From Poecilobothrus nobilitatus (taxonomy: Eukaryota > Arthropoda > Insecta > Diptera > Dolichopodidae): 64,000 nucleotides of DNA. The translations under genes and the position numbers were made by a program. Every line of letters begins with the position of its first letter. Position 1 is the stretch's first letter. The stretch is from contig OX352773.1 of assembly GCA_947095535.1 (NCBI GenBank), positions 261,539,590-261,603,589 of the forward strand, read 5' to 3'. The notes beneath the pieces were generated by a model, which was not told the DNA's origin, searched no databases, and was given only the letters and a program-made list of their open reading frames with translations. Below are positions 1 to 12,409 of this stretch, piece after piece.

Positions 1-50
1 TAAATATAAAAATTATACAAGTTTTTGCACTTTAGTATGGGACTGACTGA

Positions 51-575
51 CTTATCTGACTCATAGCGCAGTGGTTAAGTCGCCAACCTTTCAATCGAAG
101 GGTCTTAGGTTCAAACCCCGGTCAGGTCATATAAATAAAAAATATGAAGTACTTTTATATCGAAATAATGTATATCGTATAATTAATAGTAGTAATAATA
201 TTAATATTAATAATAATAATAATAATAATAGCTGCTACAGTGGAACTATCTTTGGTTATATAATGCAAGTAAGGTGTTATAGACTGCTGCACGTTGTAAT
301 TCACTGATGGCCCTGACTCTGTTGTAAAATAATAATAATATTAATAAAAATAAAAATACTAATACCAATAATAACAGCCGCTACAGTGACAGTAGGAGTC
401 TGTTGCCTTCAATAATTACCTCATGTAGTAATGTGTTATATATTACTACATGTTGTAACTGTTGTAACGGCTATAGTCACTGTTAGCAAAATGAGTTTAG
501 TCAGTAAGATTCTGACACTGCCAACGGGGAAATTTTTGATGTCTTTGGAAGATTACCTCAAAAAAAATTTACCAT
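51..575 (+). mobile_element. tRNA-headed composite SINE, copy 1
   Basis: A tRNA-like head opens the element: CTGAC at 56-60 pairs with GTCAG at 121-125, with a pol III A-box-like TAGCGCAGTGG at 64-74 and a B box GGTTCAAACCC at 108-118. A TAA microsatellite follows, then two related body halves (about 230-330 and 375-500), each with a 'GTGTTATA...ACTRCTRCAYGTTGTAA' core. The tail is 'GTCAGTAAGATTCTGACAC' and a 'gtctttggaagatt' stretch. The copy at 12410 has an extra block of about 150 bp before this tail, so this copy carries an internal deletion. The head is not a functional tRNA gene because it continues into the repeat body and recurs elsewhere. Confidence 0.75.
187..230. repeat. (TAA)n microsatellite inside the SINE
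   Basis: Imperfect TAA/ATT trinucleotide run between the tRNA-like head and the first body half. The same run, longer, sits at the same place in the copy at 12410. Confidence 0.9.
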
Positions 576-837
576 TATATGGAACAACATTATGCAGAAT
601 TTTTTTGTTCCTACGTATCTGCGAAGCATTTTTAAGCAGAATCTTGAAATTTTGAGAGTAGGAAGATTTTCAGACAGAGCTGAAAAAACAGTTTGCACTC
701 CCTCGCTTTAAGAGCTATTATCAATCAACAATCGAAAATTCTCTGTCTTTAAACACCTATAACTTGAACAATAGTGCAAGTTTATAGTAAGTTAACATTA
801 ATATTAAGAATCTAATAAAAGAGCTATAATAGAAGGA

Positions 838-1008
838 ACTACAAAAAAAAGTTGTTGCACAATATTAATTTTTTGAAGAGAGCTTTTCATGATTAAAATT
901 TAAAACTGCATTGTTTCATCTTAAACGGTGTAGAAGTTTTGTAAACAGACAAACGAACAGACATACAGACTGAAATTAATAAGCAAATTTTTCAAAAATG
1001 TTTTTGAA
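838..1008 (+). mobile_element. Family C element, 3' fragment
   Basis: It matches the end of the complete copy at 38411-39280: 'aaagttgttgcac', 'cttaaacggtgtagaagttt', 'gtaaacagac' with a degraded ACGG-type tract, then 'gaaattaataagcaaatttttc'. Only the last fifth or so of the element is present. Confidence 0.65.
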
Positions 1009-3401
1009 TTGAACGTATATTGCAATGTAGATATTATTTTATCCAGATAATTTCCAAATCCTTTTACTTTAGAAAACCCCTAATCGCAACGATATAACTG
1101 ACATAACATTAGGCCTCAATTACTACTGGAATTTAAATAGAAGTACAACAAGCAATTAACGTTTTTTTAACTGATAAATGTAATTTAAAATTGATGCTTA
1201 CTAAATTTACCTTTTATATTACTTGGTATTAGAAACGCTTATTAACAATAATTAGTGGGCACACAAGCAGACAACCGATATATCAAATCATTTTGTATTA
1301 AGGGGTGGCAAAGTACTTATCAATATAGCAGGTTCATTTTTCTTTAAAGATAAATCTGAAAAGTTTTCATTGAAATAAACCAACAAATAAAATTTCGTGA
1401 TATGCTTAAATTTTTAATCTTCAATACAAAAAATGTTTCTATAAAGGATTAAGGATTATTAAAAACATCCTAAATCAAAACTTTTTTAACCTATTTCTAA
1501 TTAAATTTTAAGACTTACATCTGACTCTAGAGAAAATGCGTATCAATTTGTGTACCAAATAAATAATATCATAAGAAAAGTTTTAGACCAAAAAGTTAAA
1601 GACATAAAAATGATTTTACTTTATTCTCTTTATCAATTGATTTAAATGATAACATAATTTTCAAATTAAATTCTTTTCCCCCTGTTCTTCTAATCAAATT
1701 TTGGATCATATCTACCTAAAAATGTTCTAATAAAGCAGATGGTCATACAAAATGATTATTTTCAAAGGAAAATAACTGAACCGAATATTAAAAGTTATTC
1801 AGATTTTCAAAAAGGAAAGAGTATAAGTCATCCTTTAATTATAATTTAAACAAAAAGAAAGTAACAAGAAATTCATCTTTCTTCCTTCCTTTTTAATTTT
1901 TTTTTTATTCAGACCATTTACTAGAAACGGATTAACTGAATACGATGATTATGATAATCATGTTTTTGTCATTGAATGAAATTAATTTTCTTTAAAATCC
2001 GCATTAAAAACTTTATGCAAAGAACTATCTAAGGTCCATACTTCTTCTATTTTGTGATGAATAAAAAGATCAACCAAGTAAAACTTTTAAAATCCTTTTT
2101 TTTTCTAACATTTTTTTTTTTCGTGTTTCGTGTTAAAGATGAATAAGTTTAGATGGGTAAGAGTAAAAGAAATTTATAAAATTTATTTTGAATTTTGTTC
2201 TTTAACCTATTGGTTTTTTTCTTTTCTGATTTAAATTTTTAAAAGAAATTAAATAAATATCAATTAGAAATTGACTTAATAAAATAGATCGATTTGAAGA
2301 AAATGAACAGCATGATGGACGTTGAACGAGAAAATTTTGAAATAAAAAATGTTTATATAAAATTGAAAAGGAATTTTAATATAATAATTTGTGTGTCCTT
2401 CAACACTTAAAACTTATCATAAAAGGAATACGTGATCACTACGGTAAAAAATATGTTGAAAGATTTTAAATAACTTTTTATAAGTTTTAAAAAATTAAAT
2501 AACTTCCAATTCCTGAAATTTAAATAAATTTTTAAAATTTATTTATTCAACAAATAGAATATTTTAATTTTGTGGTTATAAAACTACTTTATAATGTCAA
2601 TAAAAATTTAATATTTCTAACAGGAAACATTTCACTATACCAAATAAAAACAAAGCGTCACAAAAATTTCATGATATTGGCAATCACTCTGTTATATATA
2701 AAGAAGAGTTGTTTTTTTTTTTTTGTTATACCTCATCAGTACCAGATTTTGTGGGAACATTTCTTAAAAAACCATACTGAGTTTCAGTGAAGTTTCAAGT
2801 TATTAGGATCAAAATACTTTCGGATAGTGCACATACAAATTTTTGAATTCAGGTTGCTTATTTTGTAAACTAATAGGACTAAGACGTTGCAAATTAAAAT
2901 AGGTAAATAAAATACTAGATCAAGACCTTTTTCAAAGTTATAAGTATTTAGCAACAAGTCTTTCAGTAGCTGTCATACAAACTTTTCAATCCAGATTAAC
3001 ATAATATCTTGAAAACTAATTGGAGTTGCAGATTACAAATTAAAATGAGCAAGTGAGGTATTAGGTGGACCCGTCTTTGTGGATGAGAAAAAATCAGTAA
3101 TTTTTGCGTTTTTTCAAGATTTATTGTAGGATATTTTATTATTAATACTGAACTTTTAATTTTTTTTAATGTTTTAATATATAGGCTAAAAAGTTTTAAT
3201 TGTTTACTCTAAGTAAAGAAATAGTCTATTTCAGCTATTACAAGATCATGGAACACGAAGGCTTGAACATTTTTTTACGTCATCTAATATAATTTTTTTT
3301 TTCATATAAAGATTAAATAGTATGGTTCACACTATCATTTAAAATTCAAGTTTTTCTAACATTCTTCAGGGGAGCGTGTCATATTCCTGAATTTCTTGAT
3401 C
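1009..3401. other. AT-rich stretch without recognisable genes
   Basis: Poly-A and poly-T tracts and frequent stops in all frames. A 35-codon frame at 2303-2410 (plus) has no recognisable features. No RNA gene or mobile element was recognised. Confidence 0.6.
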
Positions 3402-3480
3402 ATTTGGCTGTATTTCATTTGCCTATAGTATCGTTTACTTGGATTTCACTTGCTTGTATTTAATTTGCCTGTATCGCATT
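3402..3480 (+). repeat. 15-bp minisatellite (GCCTGTATTTCATTT type)
   Basis: About five imperfect units of 14-17 bp: ggctgtatttcattt, gcctatagtatcgttta, cttggatttcactt, gcttgtatttaattt, gcctgtatcgcatt. The same motif appears inverted at about 3690-3712 and as a longer array at 56341-56525. Confidence 0.65.
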
Positions 3481-3713
3481 CTAAATTAGAGGAAATTTTA
3501 GAGTTGCATTCAAAAGCAGCGCTTTACTCTTTTTCCAAAATATTTATATATAAAATGGGAATAAATAAATAATGCATGGGAATAAATAAATAAATATTTA
3601 TATACAAGTATTTGTGAAAATCTGAAATTCAAAATCAAAGTTTTACGCCTTTTACAGAATATTTATATAATATATTTTCGTATAATATGAAATACAGGCA
3701 AATGAAATACAGA

Positions 3714-4647
3714 CTTTAAATGCCAACACTTTTTTAAGGGTAAGGGTAGTAACCCATTCTTCATACTATAACTTATAACTTATTGAAATCATATCTACCT
3801 GAAAAATACATAAAACTCTTGGTTAAAATTATTATAGAGACAAGCCGGCTTTTAACTTAATTATAATAATGTGAAAGGTTATTAAGCAATACTAAACATT
3901 TTTAAACCACTCCGTATTTTAACCATAATAAGATTAAACAATTTAATGGCTCTATATAATCGATTTTTAAAAATCATAAACAGAGTTGTAAAAAAGTTAT
4001 TAGTGTCCAATTCTTAGTGAAAAATTAAAAGATTATAATATAGATTAAATTTATTACCTTTACTTTAATATCAAACTCAAAATCGAATTTCAGACATAAA
4101 TTGACCAAATCTAATTGTTTCTTTATTAAAAGTCAGCTATTAATTTTATTTTTAATCCAAAAAAAAAAAGAATCTCCTTGGAACTAAGATTCTTCAAAAC
4201 CACTTGATTTAAATTAACTAAAAGGTAAACCATATAAATTTTTTTTTATTCCATGATTTCATGATGTATAAAAAACCAACCTTTACTTAAAAAAAAAAAG
4301 TAATAATGAACTGTCTAACGGAGTTCATTCGTAACACTGAAGATATCGTTAGATACTAATAAAAAAAAACTGACAATAAATCATTTTTTATTATTTATAA
4401 CACAAAAAAAAAAAAAAAAAAATTAAGTGAAACAAAAAAAAACATTATAAAATATGTTTCTTGTTGCTTTCCAAATTTTAAACTTACTTTGGGGAATATA
4501 AATCAGACAAAAAAAAATTAAAAACTTAGGAAGCCACAAGTTTTTTTTTTCAGAATAATGGTCACGTTTTTTTATTTATTTTTTTTTTTTTTGAAATTTC
4601 TATTTTAACTTTTTTTTTTACCCCTAACAAAGTGTTGGCATTTAAAG
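3714..4647. mobile_element. Non-autonomous TIR element flanked by TTAA/TTTAAA
   Basis: The left end 3714-3743 and right end 4618-4647 are inverted repeats matching at 28 of 30 positions, starting CTTTAAATGCCAACAC. The interior is AT-rich with many homopolymers and no transposase frame. Both ends contain TTAA within TTTAAA immediately outside 'TGCCAACAC', so a TTAA target duplication (piggyBac-like) is possible. The palindromic TTTAAA makes a TA or longer duplication equally hard to exclude. The family is not recognised. Confidence 0.65.
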
Positions 4648-6079
4648 TTCTTTGAAAAAACCTTTCCAACCCTCTACTAGATCGATTACGTGTTCATATA
4701 AATTTTATGAAAAAAAAAAAACAAAAAAAATGTTATTTTTTAGTTCCTATTTCATATCCTTGAACATTAAGCATAAATCATCTAAAAATTTTTGGAATAA
4801 AATATGCTTATGTTGGCCAAAAAAAAAAAATATCTACCATTTGAATACGATTTGTATCCCATACATATAATATACGAATTTAAAAGAATAATGTTTAAAA
4901 GAAAAACTCCAGATGTGAAAAATTCAAGAAAAGGATTTTAGTGATTTATATGTCATATAAAAATTTTGAAAATTTTATCAAAATTTTAAAATGCGAAAAA
5001 AAGAAATTATGCTTTAAATAAATCTTACTTCCATTCTAATGTCATAATTTCCTCTTTATTCTATTTTAGATTTTTACAAAAAATTATTTAAGAAAATAAA
5101 ATCCTGCACTGGTTATTAGAATAAACAGAAACAGAAAAAAATATATTATTTTTCTATTTTTTAATTTTAGGTTAACACAAACCGCCCAATGTCGAGAAGA
5201 AGGAAATGAAGGAAAAATAAAATTGAAACGAGATATGAATGTTTTTAATTCATTCGCAACAGTTAAGTTGTCAACCTTTTTTTCCGTTATTTGAAATAAC
5301 ATTTTATTATTCATATACCTATAATGTTGTAGGAATTTGGTAGGAATTTTGTATATAGTTATATTTTAAAGTTTAAGAAAATAGTTTTAATAATCTTCAA
5401 ATTTTTATATGATTTTAAGTATGAACCCAAAATTAAAGTTATATAATTATTTTATCAGGAATTTGGGTGTTACCCACTAAAATGTATTAATATGTATTCG
5501 TTCAACAAAATTTTGTATGTATTCGTTGAACAATAATTTGGAATTTATTTAATAAATCCTTCAAAAATAATTTTACTAAAATAATTTTTTACTTATAGTT
5601 ATTAACCCTCCAATACTCGCGTACGGATTTTTTCTTAAGCATTATTCAACTTTTTTTTTTCTTAAGCATAATGTTCCTTATTTTCGCATTAATTGCATTC
5701 TATTATTTTTTGAAACATTAGTTACCATTTTCTCGTTTATTTCTTAAAATTTTTATTTATTTTTATTTGATTTTTTTGTTCTGAATACTTTTAAACATTT
5801 TATTGGCGAAATTATTCAGATGACTGTCTTAAAATATTATTAACGGATATTTATGTATATTTATATTTTGATCAATATGATCTGGCGCTATTATACTTAT
5901 GAAAATAATATTACGTAGGTACAATAGGGTTAAACATTATGATACTTTTTTTGCTAAATGATTATTTTTTACATGTATATGTAAATCACGTTACGATATA
6001 TAGGGATTTATTTAATATTCTATATGAATTGACATTAATCGTAACATTTTACTGTTTCAGAAAACCGTTACTATAGGAA
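4648..6079. other. AT-rich stretch without recognisable genes
   Basis: Homopolymer-rich sequence with short open frames lacking any coding character. No repeat family was recognised. Confidence 0.55.
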
Positions 6080-6818
6080 CACACTTTTCAGTTTTTGATC
6101 CCTTACAACTACTAAACGGGGGGCGATACAAAAATATTTTCTGAAATGACTCATACTTATTTTCATAACTCCTCTCAAAATTTCAAGTTTCTAACTTAAA
6201 TTGTTTAGAAAATAGAAGGTTTAAAGTATTTTGCAATAATTCAATTTCGCATAACGGTAAATTAAGACACCGTATGGTACAAGTATATATTTTTTACATA
6301 CATATTTGTAAAGCTTATTACTGCAGCTATCGTTTGACATGATTGAATATATACTTTATAAAACTTGTGTTATAATAATTTAAATATATAGCTTTTTCGA
6401 AGTTTGGGGGGCTGTAGAAAAAAGTTGTTCTATAAAACTCATTTTTTTAGAATATTTATCCACAATTAAAATTTTATGGCTCTACTTCAAACGATGTAGA
6501 ACTTTTGGAAAATTTGTATGAAAAATGTGGAGATCAAAAAGTTAGTTGTTCAGAAGCTACCCGAAGTTTTGGTCGGATCTCAACCAAAAAAAATGGGGAA
6601 CCTACAAATTGATGCAAGAATATTTTGTGTTAATTTCAAAACTCTAGTTGTCTTAGTTTTTGAATTATTGTGCCGAACGGACGGACAACTCTTAACCAAG
6701 TCAGAATTTATTCAGATCCGATTCATAGTTTTGATGGTATGTCTAGCTAGCTTATTTCGAGGTGTTGCAAACCGAGCAGCAATTTTAATATACCCGATAC
6801 TTATCGTACGGATATAAA
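6080..6818 (+). mobile_element. Helentron-like family F, copy 1
   Basis: It shares a colinear run of motifs with the copy at 51836-52914: 'ctaaacggggggcgatac', 'cgcataacggtaaattaag', 'acaccgtatgg', 'aaaaatggggaacctacaaa' and a gacggac run. It ends in a hairpin (6789-6816) whose arms are TATACCCG and CGGATATA. This 3' hairpin after an (ACGG)-type tract is the DINE-1-like signature. The open 99-codon frame at 6518-6817 lies wholly inside the repeat and is not a gene. The 5' part is truncated relative to the copy at 51836. Confidence 0.7.
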
Positions 6819-6829
6819 GATAATAAGAA

Positions 6830-6935
6830 AGGACTTTAGAGTTGGTAACAAAATCAGGGTTTGTTTCGCGGACGCTTAGAGGCAGCAGCCCCCATTGTTT
6901 TATATTCTTTAATGTTGAAATATGTATGCAATAAA
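6830..6935 (+). repeat. Dispersed repeat shared with 56640-56700
   Basis: The segment 'ggcagcagcccccattgttt' followed by 'taatgttgaaatatgt' recurs on the minus strand near 56640-56700. The adjoining 'gagttggtaacaaaatcagg' resembles pieces near 19365 (plus) and 50270 (minus). It is an unnamed interspersed repeat. Confidence 0.5.
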
Positions 6936-7520
6936 AATAATTAGGAAAAATTTTTGTTTGTGAATTTCGTCACCAACCTATTGTTTAAGTAATTCTCATT
7001 ACATTTTATTACACATTAAGAAATATTATGTTTTATTTTGCTAATTTAATAAATAAAAATTTTCTATTAACAGAACTTTACTTAATTTTATTTTATTTTC
7101 CCTACAAATAAGTAAAAATTTTATTTTCGTATTTTATTTTTCATTTTTTTATTACATTTTCAAAATTAGAAAAAATATAAGTTTTAAAGCTCTATTGTTA
7201 TTTAATAATTAAACTTTTTCATTAGTTCGCTATTACTAAAATAAAATTAAAAAGTAAAATGAAAATTGCATTACAATATTCTTTTGTCCATTTTTACAAT
7301 GGGAATTTTGTAATAATTTAAACAATTGTATACAAGTTTCTTTGTTATATTCATTCTAAATTTTTGAGTAGAAATTTAATCTACCTTTCATTTTTTTTTC
7401 TCATTTTTAATTAACAAAACTTTTTCGTTATTACTTAAAAAACCGAAAAAAATAATTGAATTTAAAAAAACAATTATTATTCACTAAAAAGATTTTAGTA
7501 TTATTTAAAAAAAAATAACT
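6936..7520. other. AT-rich stretch without recognisable genes
   Basis: Nothing beyond A/T homopolymers was seen. Confidence 0.55.
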
Positions 7521-7660
7521 AGGAGACTCAGTAGCCTAGTGGATAAGAGCATATAAAATATGGTGTAAACACCGAGGAGGTGTGGGTTCGAATCCCACAT
7601 ACGCCGTAAGAGATATTCCCCTTTACGACATTTACAGCCACACCTAAAAATGAAAGGCAA
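7521..7660 (+). mobile_element. tRNA-derived SINE (family G), copy 1
   Basis: It has a pol III A box TAGCCTAGTGG at 7532-7542 and a B box GGTTCGAATCC at 7585-7595. The body is 'cgccgtaagagatattcccc', then 'tttacgacatttacagccac', ending in an A tract. Sister copies are at 15385 (minus), 26066 (minus) and 53160 (plus). A tRNA-derived SINE is far more likely than a tRNA gene, because the ends do not pair as an acceptor stem and the body is shared. Confidence 0.75.
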
Positions 7661-7855
7661 AAAAAAAAAAGCAAATGGAAATTACTTAGATCTAGATAGG
7701 TCATCTATACTAATATGACAACTGCTTTCATTTTACGAATTTTAAATGCTTTTAACATGTCATGCTTGAACTAAAATACCAAAATACCGGAATATCTTCC
7801 TCAATATTTTTTTAAATGTATTAAACATTGAATAACTGATCCGAAATTTACTTAG

Positions 7856-8165
7856 TAATTTTTACATTTTTCAAAAGATTTTACTATTAGTTTCACTCCG
7901 TTCGTCCGTCTGTTTACAAAACTTATACTAACTCCACAACGTTAAACTATAGAACAATGCAATTTTATCTATTAATAAGTCTCTTAGAAAAATTAGGAAC
8001 TTTAAAATCTAGGAACTTTTATATGTAGCCCCAACCATCTACAGCTCCTCAAGTATGTATATCTCAGGTTCTGCTTAACATTTTTTCAATCTCAAAATGC
8101 TAAACATCAGAACATTTTTTTAGTTTTATAAATCAACATCAAAATTTCATTATAAGTACTTTTTA
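7856..8165 (-). mobile_element. Family C element, 3' fragment (inverted)
   Basis: Read on the minus strand it carries the family C tail: 'agttttgtaaacagacggac', 'ggagtgaaactaatagtaaa' and the upstream 'gagctgtagatgg...ggggctacat' region. It matches the complete element at 38411-39280 with heavy divergence. Confidence 0.55.
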
Positions 8166-8454
8166 AAATTCCTGTTATGTGAAGACAAAATTTTGCAATT
8201 CATAAAGATTTTACTTTCTTCATAACTCTGGCATGGTTTAGTTATAACTGTGAAAATAAGAGAGAAGGATGTCATTATTAGTATATTGTATCTCTTCTTG
8301 TTTAAGAGCTATTATAAGTGAAAAATTAAAAATATTCTATATTTAAAGAAATTAGAAAAAAAGAAACATCGTCATATCTCAATATAATTTTATCGATTAT
8401 TGCTTCTCTACTATCTAGTCTGAAACGAAGCATAATAAATTTTTAATGGTCTTT

Positions 8455-8545
8455 AAGTCACACACCCCGTAAGAATCATTCCTTCTAACGACATTTACAG
8501 GCACATCTGGAAAGGAAAAGCTCTGTCACATTTATGTCACAGTAG
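8455..8545 (+). mobile_element. Family G SINE body fragment
   Basis: The sequence 'ccgtaagaatcattccttct', 'aacgacatttacaggcacat' and 'ggaaaagctctgt' matches the body and tail of the SINE at 53160. The tRNA-like head is missing. Confidence 0.55.
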
Positions 8546-9300
8546 AATAAACTAAAAAAAAATAAAAACAAAAGGTTTTCAAAAAATAACGAATGGTTAA
8601 AACAGACAAAACTGTTTACAGTTACGCTCTTAATGCAATAATACAAAAGTGTTTATAGGATATTTTTTTAAATTAAATTACGAAAGCTTTTATGTATCAT
8701 TTTCAATAATATCTAAAACATTTATTTTAAATGTAAGTAGTACTAAACCCTTTCAATCAATCATTTCAAATCAAAAAAACATTTTTTGACTTATTGAACC
8801 AGAATGTTTCCCTAAACACTTAAATTCCCATTCATATGTACACAATTGACGTATTTTGTTTCTAATAAAAATTTAATTTATTTCACTTTGATTGACAAGA
8901 AATACTAGGAAAAATTTCGTATACGAAAATAAATCAAAGGGAAGTTTTTTTTTCAATCTACAATTTTCTTCTATTTGTCTACTATTAGATAGGCATAAAA
9001 GTAAAAATAAAATGTTTTTAAAAATTGGTGTAAAATATTCATTTTTTTTTTTAAACTTAAATTTTCTTCAAGAGTTACAGGTAACATTTTTAAACTTTTA
9101 AAAAAAGTATCTAGTGACTATTAAACGAATGAAATCATCATTTTAGAAAAAGCTTATAACTTATAAAAATATAAATAAAAGGGGTGTTAAATATACTACT
9201 TTAGACTTTTTTTTGTCTGACCACGTGGTTTTTTAGGCCTAATGGCCTAGGGCCTAATTACAATACTAACCAGATAGTATAACCACCATGGTGCTTAAAA
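8546..9300. other. AT-rich stretch; small GC-rich palindromic patch
   Basis: Mostly A/T-rich. Around 9234-9258 lies a cluster of overlapping palindromes (TTAGGCC...GGCCTAA), and CCACCATGGTG lies near 9282. These may be the eroded 5' edge of the retrotransposon that follows. Confidence 0.45.
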
Positions 9301-10720
9301 ATACCTACTCCAGTATTTCAAAACCTCTGCGCAACCTTTTCTACCTCTCCTTCACTTCAGGTATTCATCCTTAATGGAAGGTTACACATGTTTGCCCAAA
9401 AGGTAATAAAAGCGATCCCTCCAACTACCGCCCTATTGCTATAACTTCGGCCTCTCCAAAGTAATGGAGAAAATTGTAAACCAAAAGCTTCTTGATCGTC
9501 AATACGGGTTCAGAGTCCGTCGTTCAACCGATGATCTCATAACTTACCTTTGTGAGAAGCTAAACATCAGCCTTCATCATTCTGATGAGTCTCTTGTTGT
9601 GGCTCTTGATATTTCTAAGCCTTTCGATCGAGTTTGGTACGATGCGCTATTGGCAAAATACAAACCATTAGGTCTAGGTAAGGTCTTTCTAAAATGTATT
9701 GGAGATTTCCTTTCGAATCGTACGATTCGTGTACTGATGAATGGATATTCATCTGACAAATTCAAAATAAATGCTGGTGTCCCTTAGGGATCATATTTAT
9801 CCCCCACCCTCTTCCTAATATTAATAATGACCTACTTTCATTAACCTCCAATCCGATCAAAAGTTTCGCAGACGACAGCACCCTTGTAACTTCATATGAG
9901 TTTCATAGCCTCTGTTACATTAATAACCAGATTAATGCAACAGCAAAAAATTTCACTATTAGAGCGCAAAATAACGATTTAGCAAAAATTCAAAAATGGG
10001 GTGAAGCCAACAGAGTTGATTTCAACACCAAAAAAACACAATGCTGTCTCATCTCGCGGCAAATTGCCACTACTGTTCTCAACCTACTACATCAGGAGAA
10101 ATTTTGCACCATTCAACAGATTTAAACATGCTGGCTATCGAGTTAAACCAGAAATTGACTTGCTCAAATCACATTTTTGGTATAGCCAAGCACAGAGCTA
10201 AATGTTTGGGTTTTTGTATCGCTGCAAAACTTACTTTTCCGCATCCGATCTTCTCAATATGTATAAAACGGCCGAAATTGGAGTATAGTGCACAAATTTA
10301 AGCTGCAGGCCCTCAAACACTGGGTTATTTAGATAATGTGCAAAAACAGAGCTATTCGTCTTATCAACGACCCCAGTATAAATGCTCACTCCACTCAGCC
10401 ATCGTTGCACAGTTGGGTCACTGACATTGTCCAAAGAAATAAAACAGTTAATGCCTCCACTCAAAGTTTTCCAACGAGAAACAAGGAAGGCAACAGATGC
10501 TCATGCCTACCATGTAGAGTTATCAAGATGGCTAAATACAGCTTATAGAAATTCATTTGTCATGCGCACGTCGCTTTTATGGAACCAAATACCATCGCAT
10601 GTGTTCCTTAATGTTGGTAATTCATATCTGTACGATTTACTTAAGTTTAAAAAGAACCAACATTCTTCAAAATGTCTCTCCAAATTTTCCTACCTATCCT
10701 CCATAATTCAAATTTCTTAA
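9301..10720 (+). pseudogene. Degenerate non-LTR retrotransposon reverse transcriptase
   Basis: This is the relic of an RNA-dependent DNA polymerase from a jockey-like non-LTR element. The order of motifs is: 'SNYRPIA' near 9420; 'YGFR' near 9500; motif A 'ALDISKPFDRV' near 9601-9634 (usual KAFD is KPFD here); 'NAGVP' at about 9770-9784 followed by TAG at 9785-9787 where the family has Gln (GVPQGS); and the catalytic 'FADD' at 9865-9876. Downstream are 'AIRLIND' (about 10351) and 'LLWNQIPSHVF' (about 10575), typical of the C-terminal end in this group. At least one frameshift lies before 9464, one more lies near 9825, and there are several later. It cannot make a working enzyme. Endonuclease and ORF1 regions are absent, so it is a 5'-truncated dead copy. 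The exact clade is uncertain. Confidence 0.85.
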
Positions 10721-10829
10721 TTCCAATTTCTCCAATTATCCTTCCCACATCCCTATCCCCAAAACCAAACTGAACATTTGTATTAAAGGTTCCATCCTAA
10801 AGTTTGGTTTTAAAAGTGGGGTGGTTTTG

Positions 10830-11345
10830 GTTGATAAACATGATATATAAGTATGTATTACAATATCATATGAATATAAATTCTTCAAGTAACCGTTAAT
10901 TTTTTATTTACTCAAATTTTTTTGTACTATGCATATCATCCTCAACAATTTAAAATTATCGAGTAAAAAAAAAATTCAAAAAAATCGTTGAAGACTTGTT
11001 AGAAAAATAGAGAAAAAATCAAGTCACACTTTCTTCAATTTTAAGGTAACCCCATATTATTAGGAAAGTTGCTAACAGAAATAAAAGTATAATGTTGAAG
11101 CTTTAGTTTTTATGTATCAATTCAAAAAAATTTGAACAGGTGTTAAAGTTACAGATGTTTAAAAATAGGGAATTTTCAGTTTTTTTAACCTTTACAGCTC
11201 CGAAAATTTCAAAATTTTTAACTTAAACTGTTTAGAAGATAGAACGAGTCAAATATTTAGCAAAATTAGAGTTTCGCATAACGGTAAATTAAGATACCGT
11301 ATGGCACAAGTATATATTTATTGTATATATATATTTATAAGCAAA
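10830..11345 (+). mobile_element. Helentron-like family F, copy 2 (3'-truncated)
   Basis: The head matches the copy at 51836: 'attcttcaagtaaccgttaa', 'cctcaacaatttaaaattat' and 'cgagtaaa', then 'acaggtgttaaagttacaga' and 'cgcataacggtaaattaaga' with 'taccgtatggcacaagtata'. The (ACGG)n tract and terminal hairpin are missing. It starts directly after the retrotransposon relic, perhaps inserted into its 3' flank. Confidence 0.7.
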
Positions 11346-12409
11346 AATAAATATAACTCTTCTACAATATAATAGATGGCGTACAATTACAGTACATATT
11401 TGTACAACAGCTACAGGCGGATAATTAACTGTTTAGTGAATTACTGAAAGATGAAAAAACTGAAGCAAGGTGTAATATGAAAAAAAAAATATTATAGATG
11501 TCTTACACTACACTCTTTAGAGAAAATAGAAGTGAAATCTTTTAGTACTTTTTATTTTTTTTAATTTTCTTAAATATAGTAAACCTATACTAAACATAAA
11601 AATGTTTGCCACGGGATTTCTTAATTTGAAAATCAAAAACAAGAACTACTTAATTTTTGCACCACAAAATTACTAAACATTTACTAAACATATAAAAATA
11701 TTTTGTTCTATTTTGTTTTAAAAGCCAATTCCCATTTACAGGGTAAGGTATTATTTATGGTAATTGGTACCACAATTACTAGTAAAAAAGATATTACAGT
11801 AACAAATTTTTTTAATCTCTTGAAAAACTTTTCAGAAAATTCTTCAAGAAAAATCTCTTTTTCATGTAATCTCCAAATATAAAAAAAATGAGAAAATTTC
11901 CTATTTTGTAGCATAACATTTATAAAATAACGTCATGGTTAATACAGCGCAAAATGTAAAAAAAAAAACAAAATAATCGGAAAATAACGAAATTTAAAAA
12001 ACTAAAATGTTACATGTTATAATATTTTATCAAACATCATTTTTGTAAAAGCTACACTATTAAATTGAACATTCTTATTTCTTTTTTTTTCAGTTTTTAT
12101 AAAGAACTCAACTAGTATGGATGTTTTTCGCATGATTTTATATTTTATACTGTCACAATAGTATTATAACAGTAAATTAAATAATATTTTTAGAAACAAC
12201 AACAAAATAAAGAAAAAAGACGAATAGGTAAAGAAGAAAGAAGAAAACAAAATAAAGAAGAAAGACGAATAGGGACGCGTTTCTATTTAGAATAGATTTC
12301 AAAACACAGTTCAACACAGTTCAGAAGTATAAAAAATTACTATTACGTTTGTGAGACCTTAAAGTAAGGGATACATATGAAAAAGTATATACAGAGTATT
12401 AAATTTATT
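11346..12409. other. AT-rich stretch with a short tandem duplication
   Basis: No gene was recognised. At about 12200-12272 a purine-rich unit containing 'aataaagaa' and 'agacgaatagg' occurs twice in tandem. The rest is A/T-rich. Confidence 0.5.

Noticed and set aside
51..130. Possible tRNA gene with pairing 5' and 3' ends
   Set aside because: CTGAC/GTCAG do pair, but the same sequence heads a second repeat copy at 12410 and the anticodon loop lacks the usual T33. It is a SINE head.
2303..2410. 35-codon frame starting MNSMMDVEREN
   Set aside because: It is too short, has AT-driven composition and no supporting context.
6518..6817. 99-codon plus-strand frame
   Set aside because: It is wholly inside Helentron-like family F, including its (ACGG) tract and terminal hairpin. 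The corresponding region of the copy at 51836 is not open.
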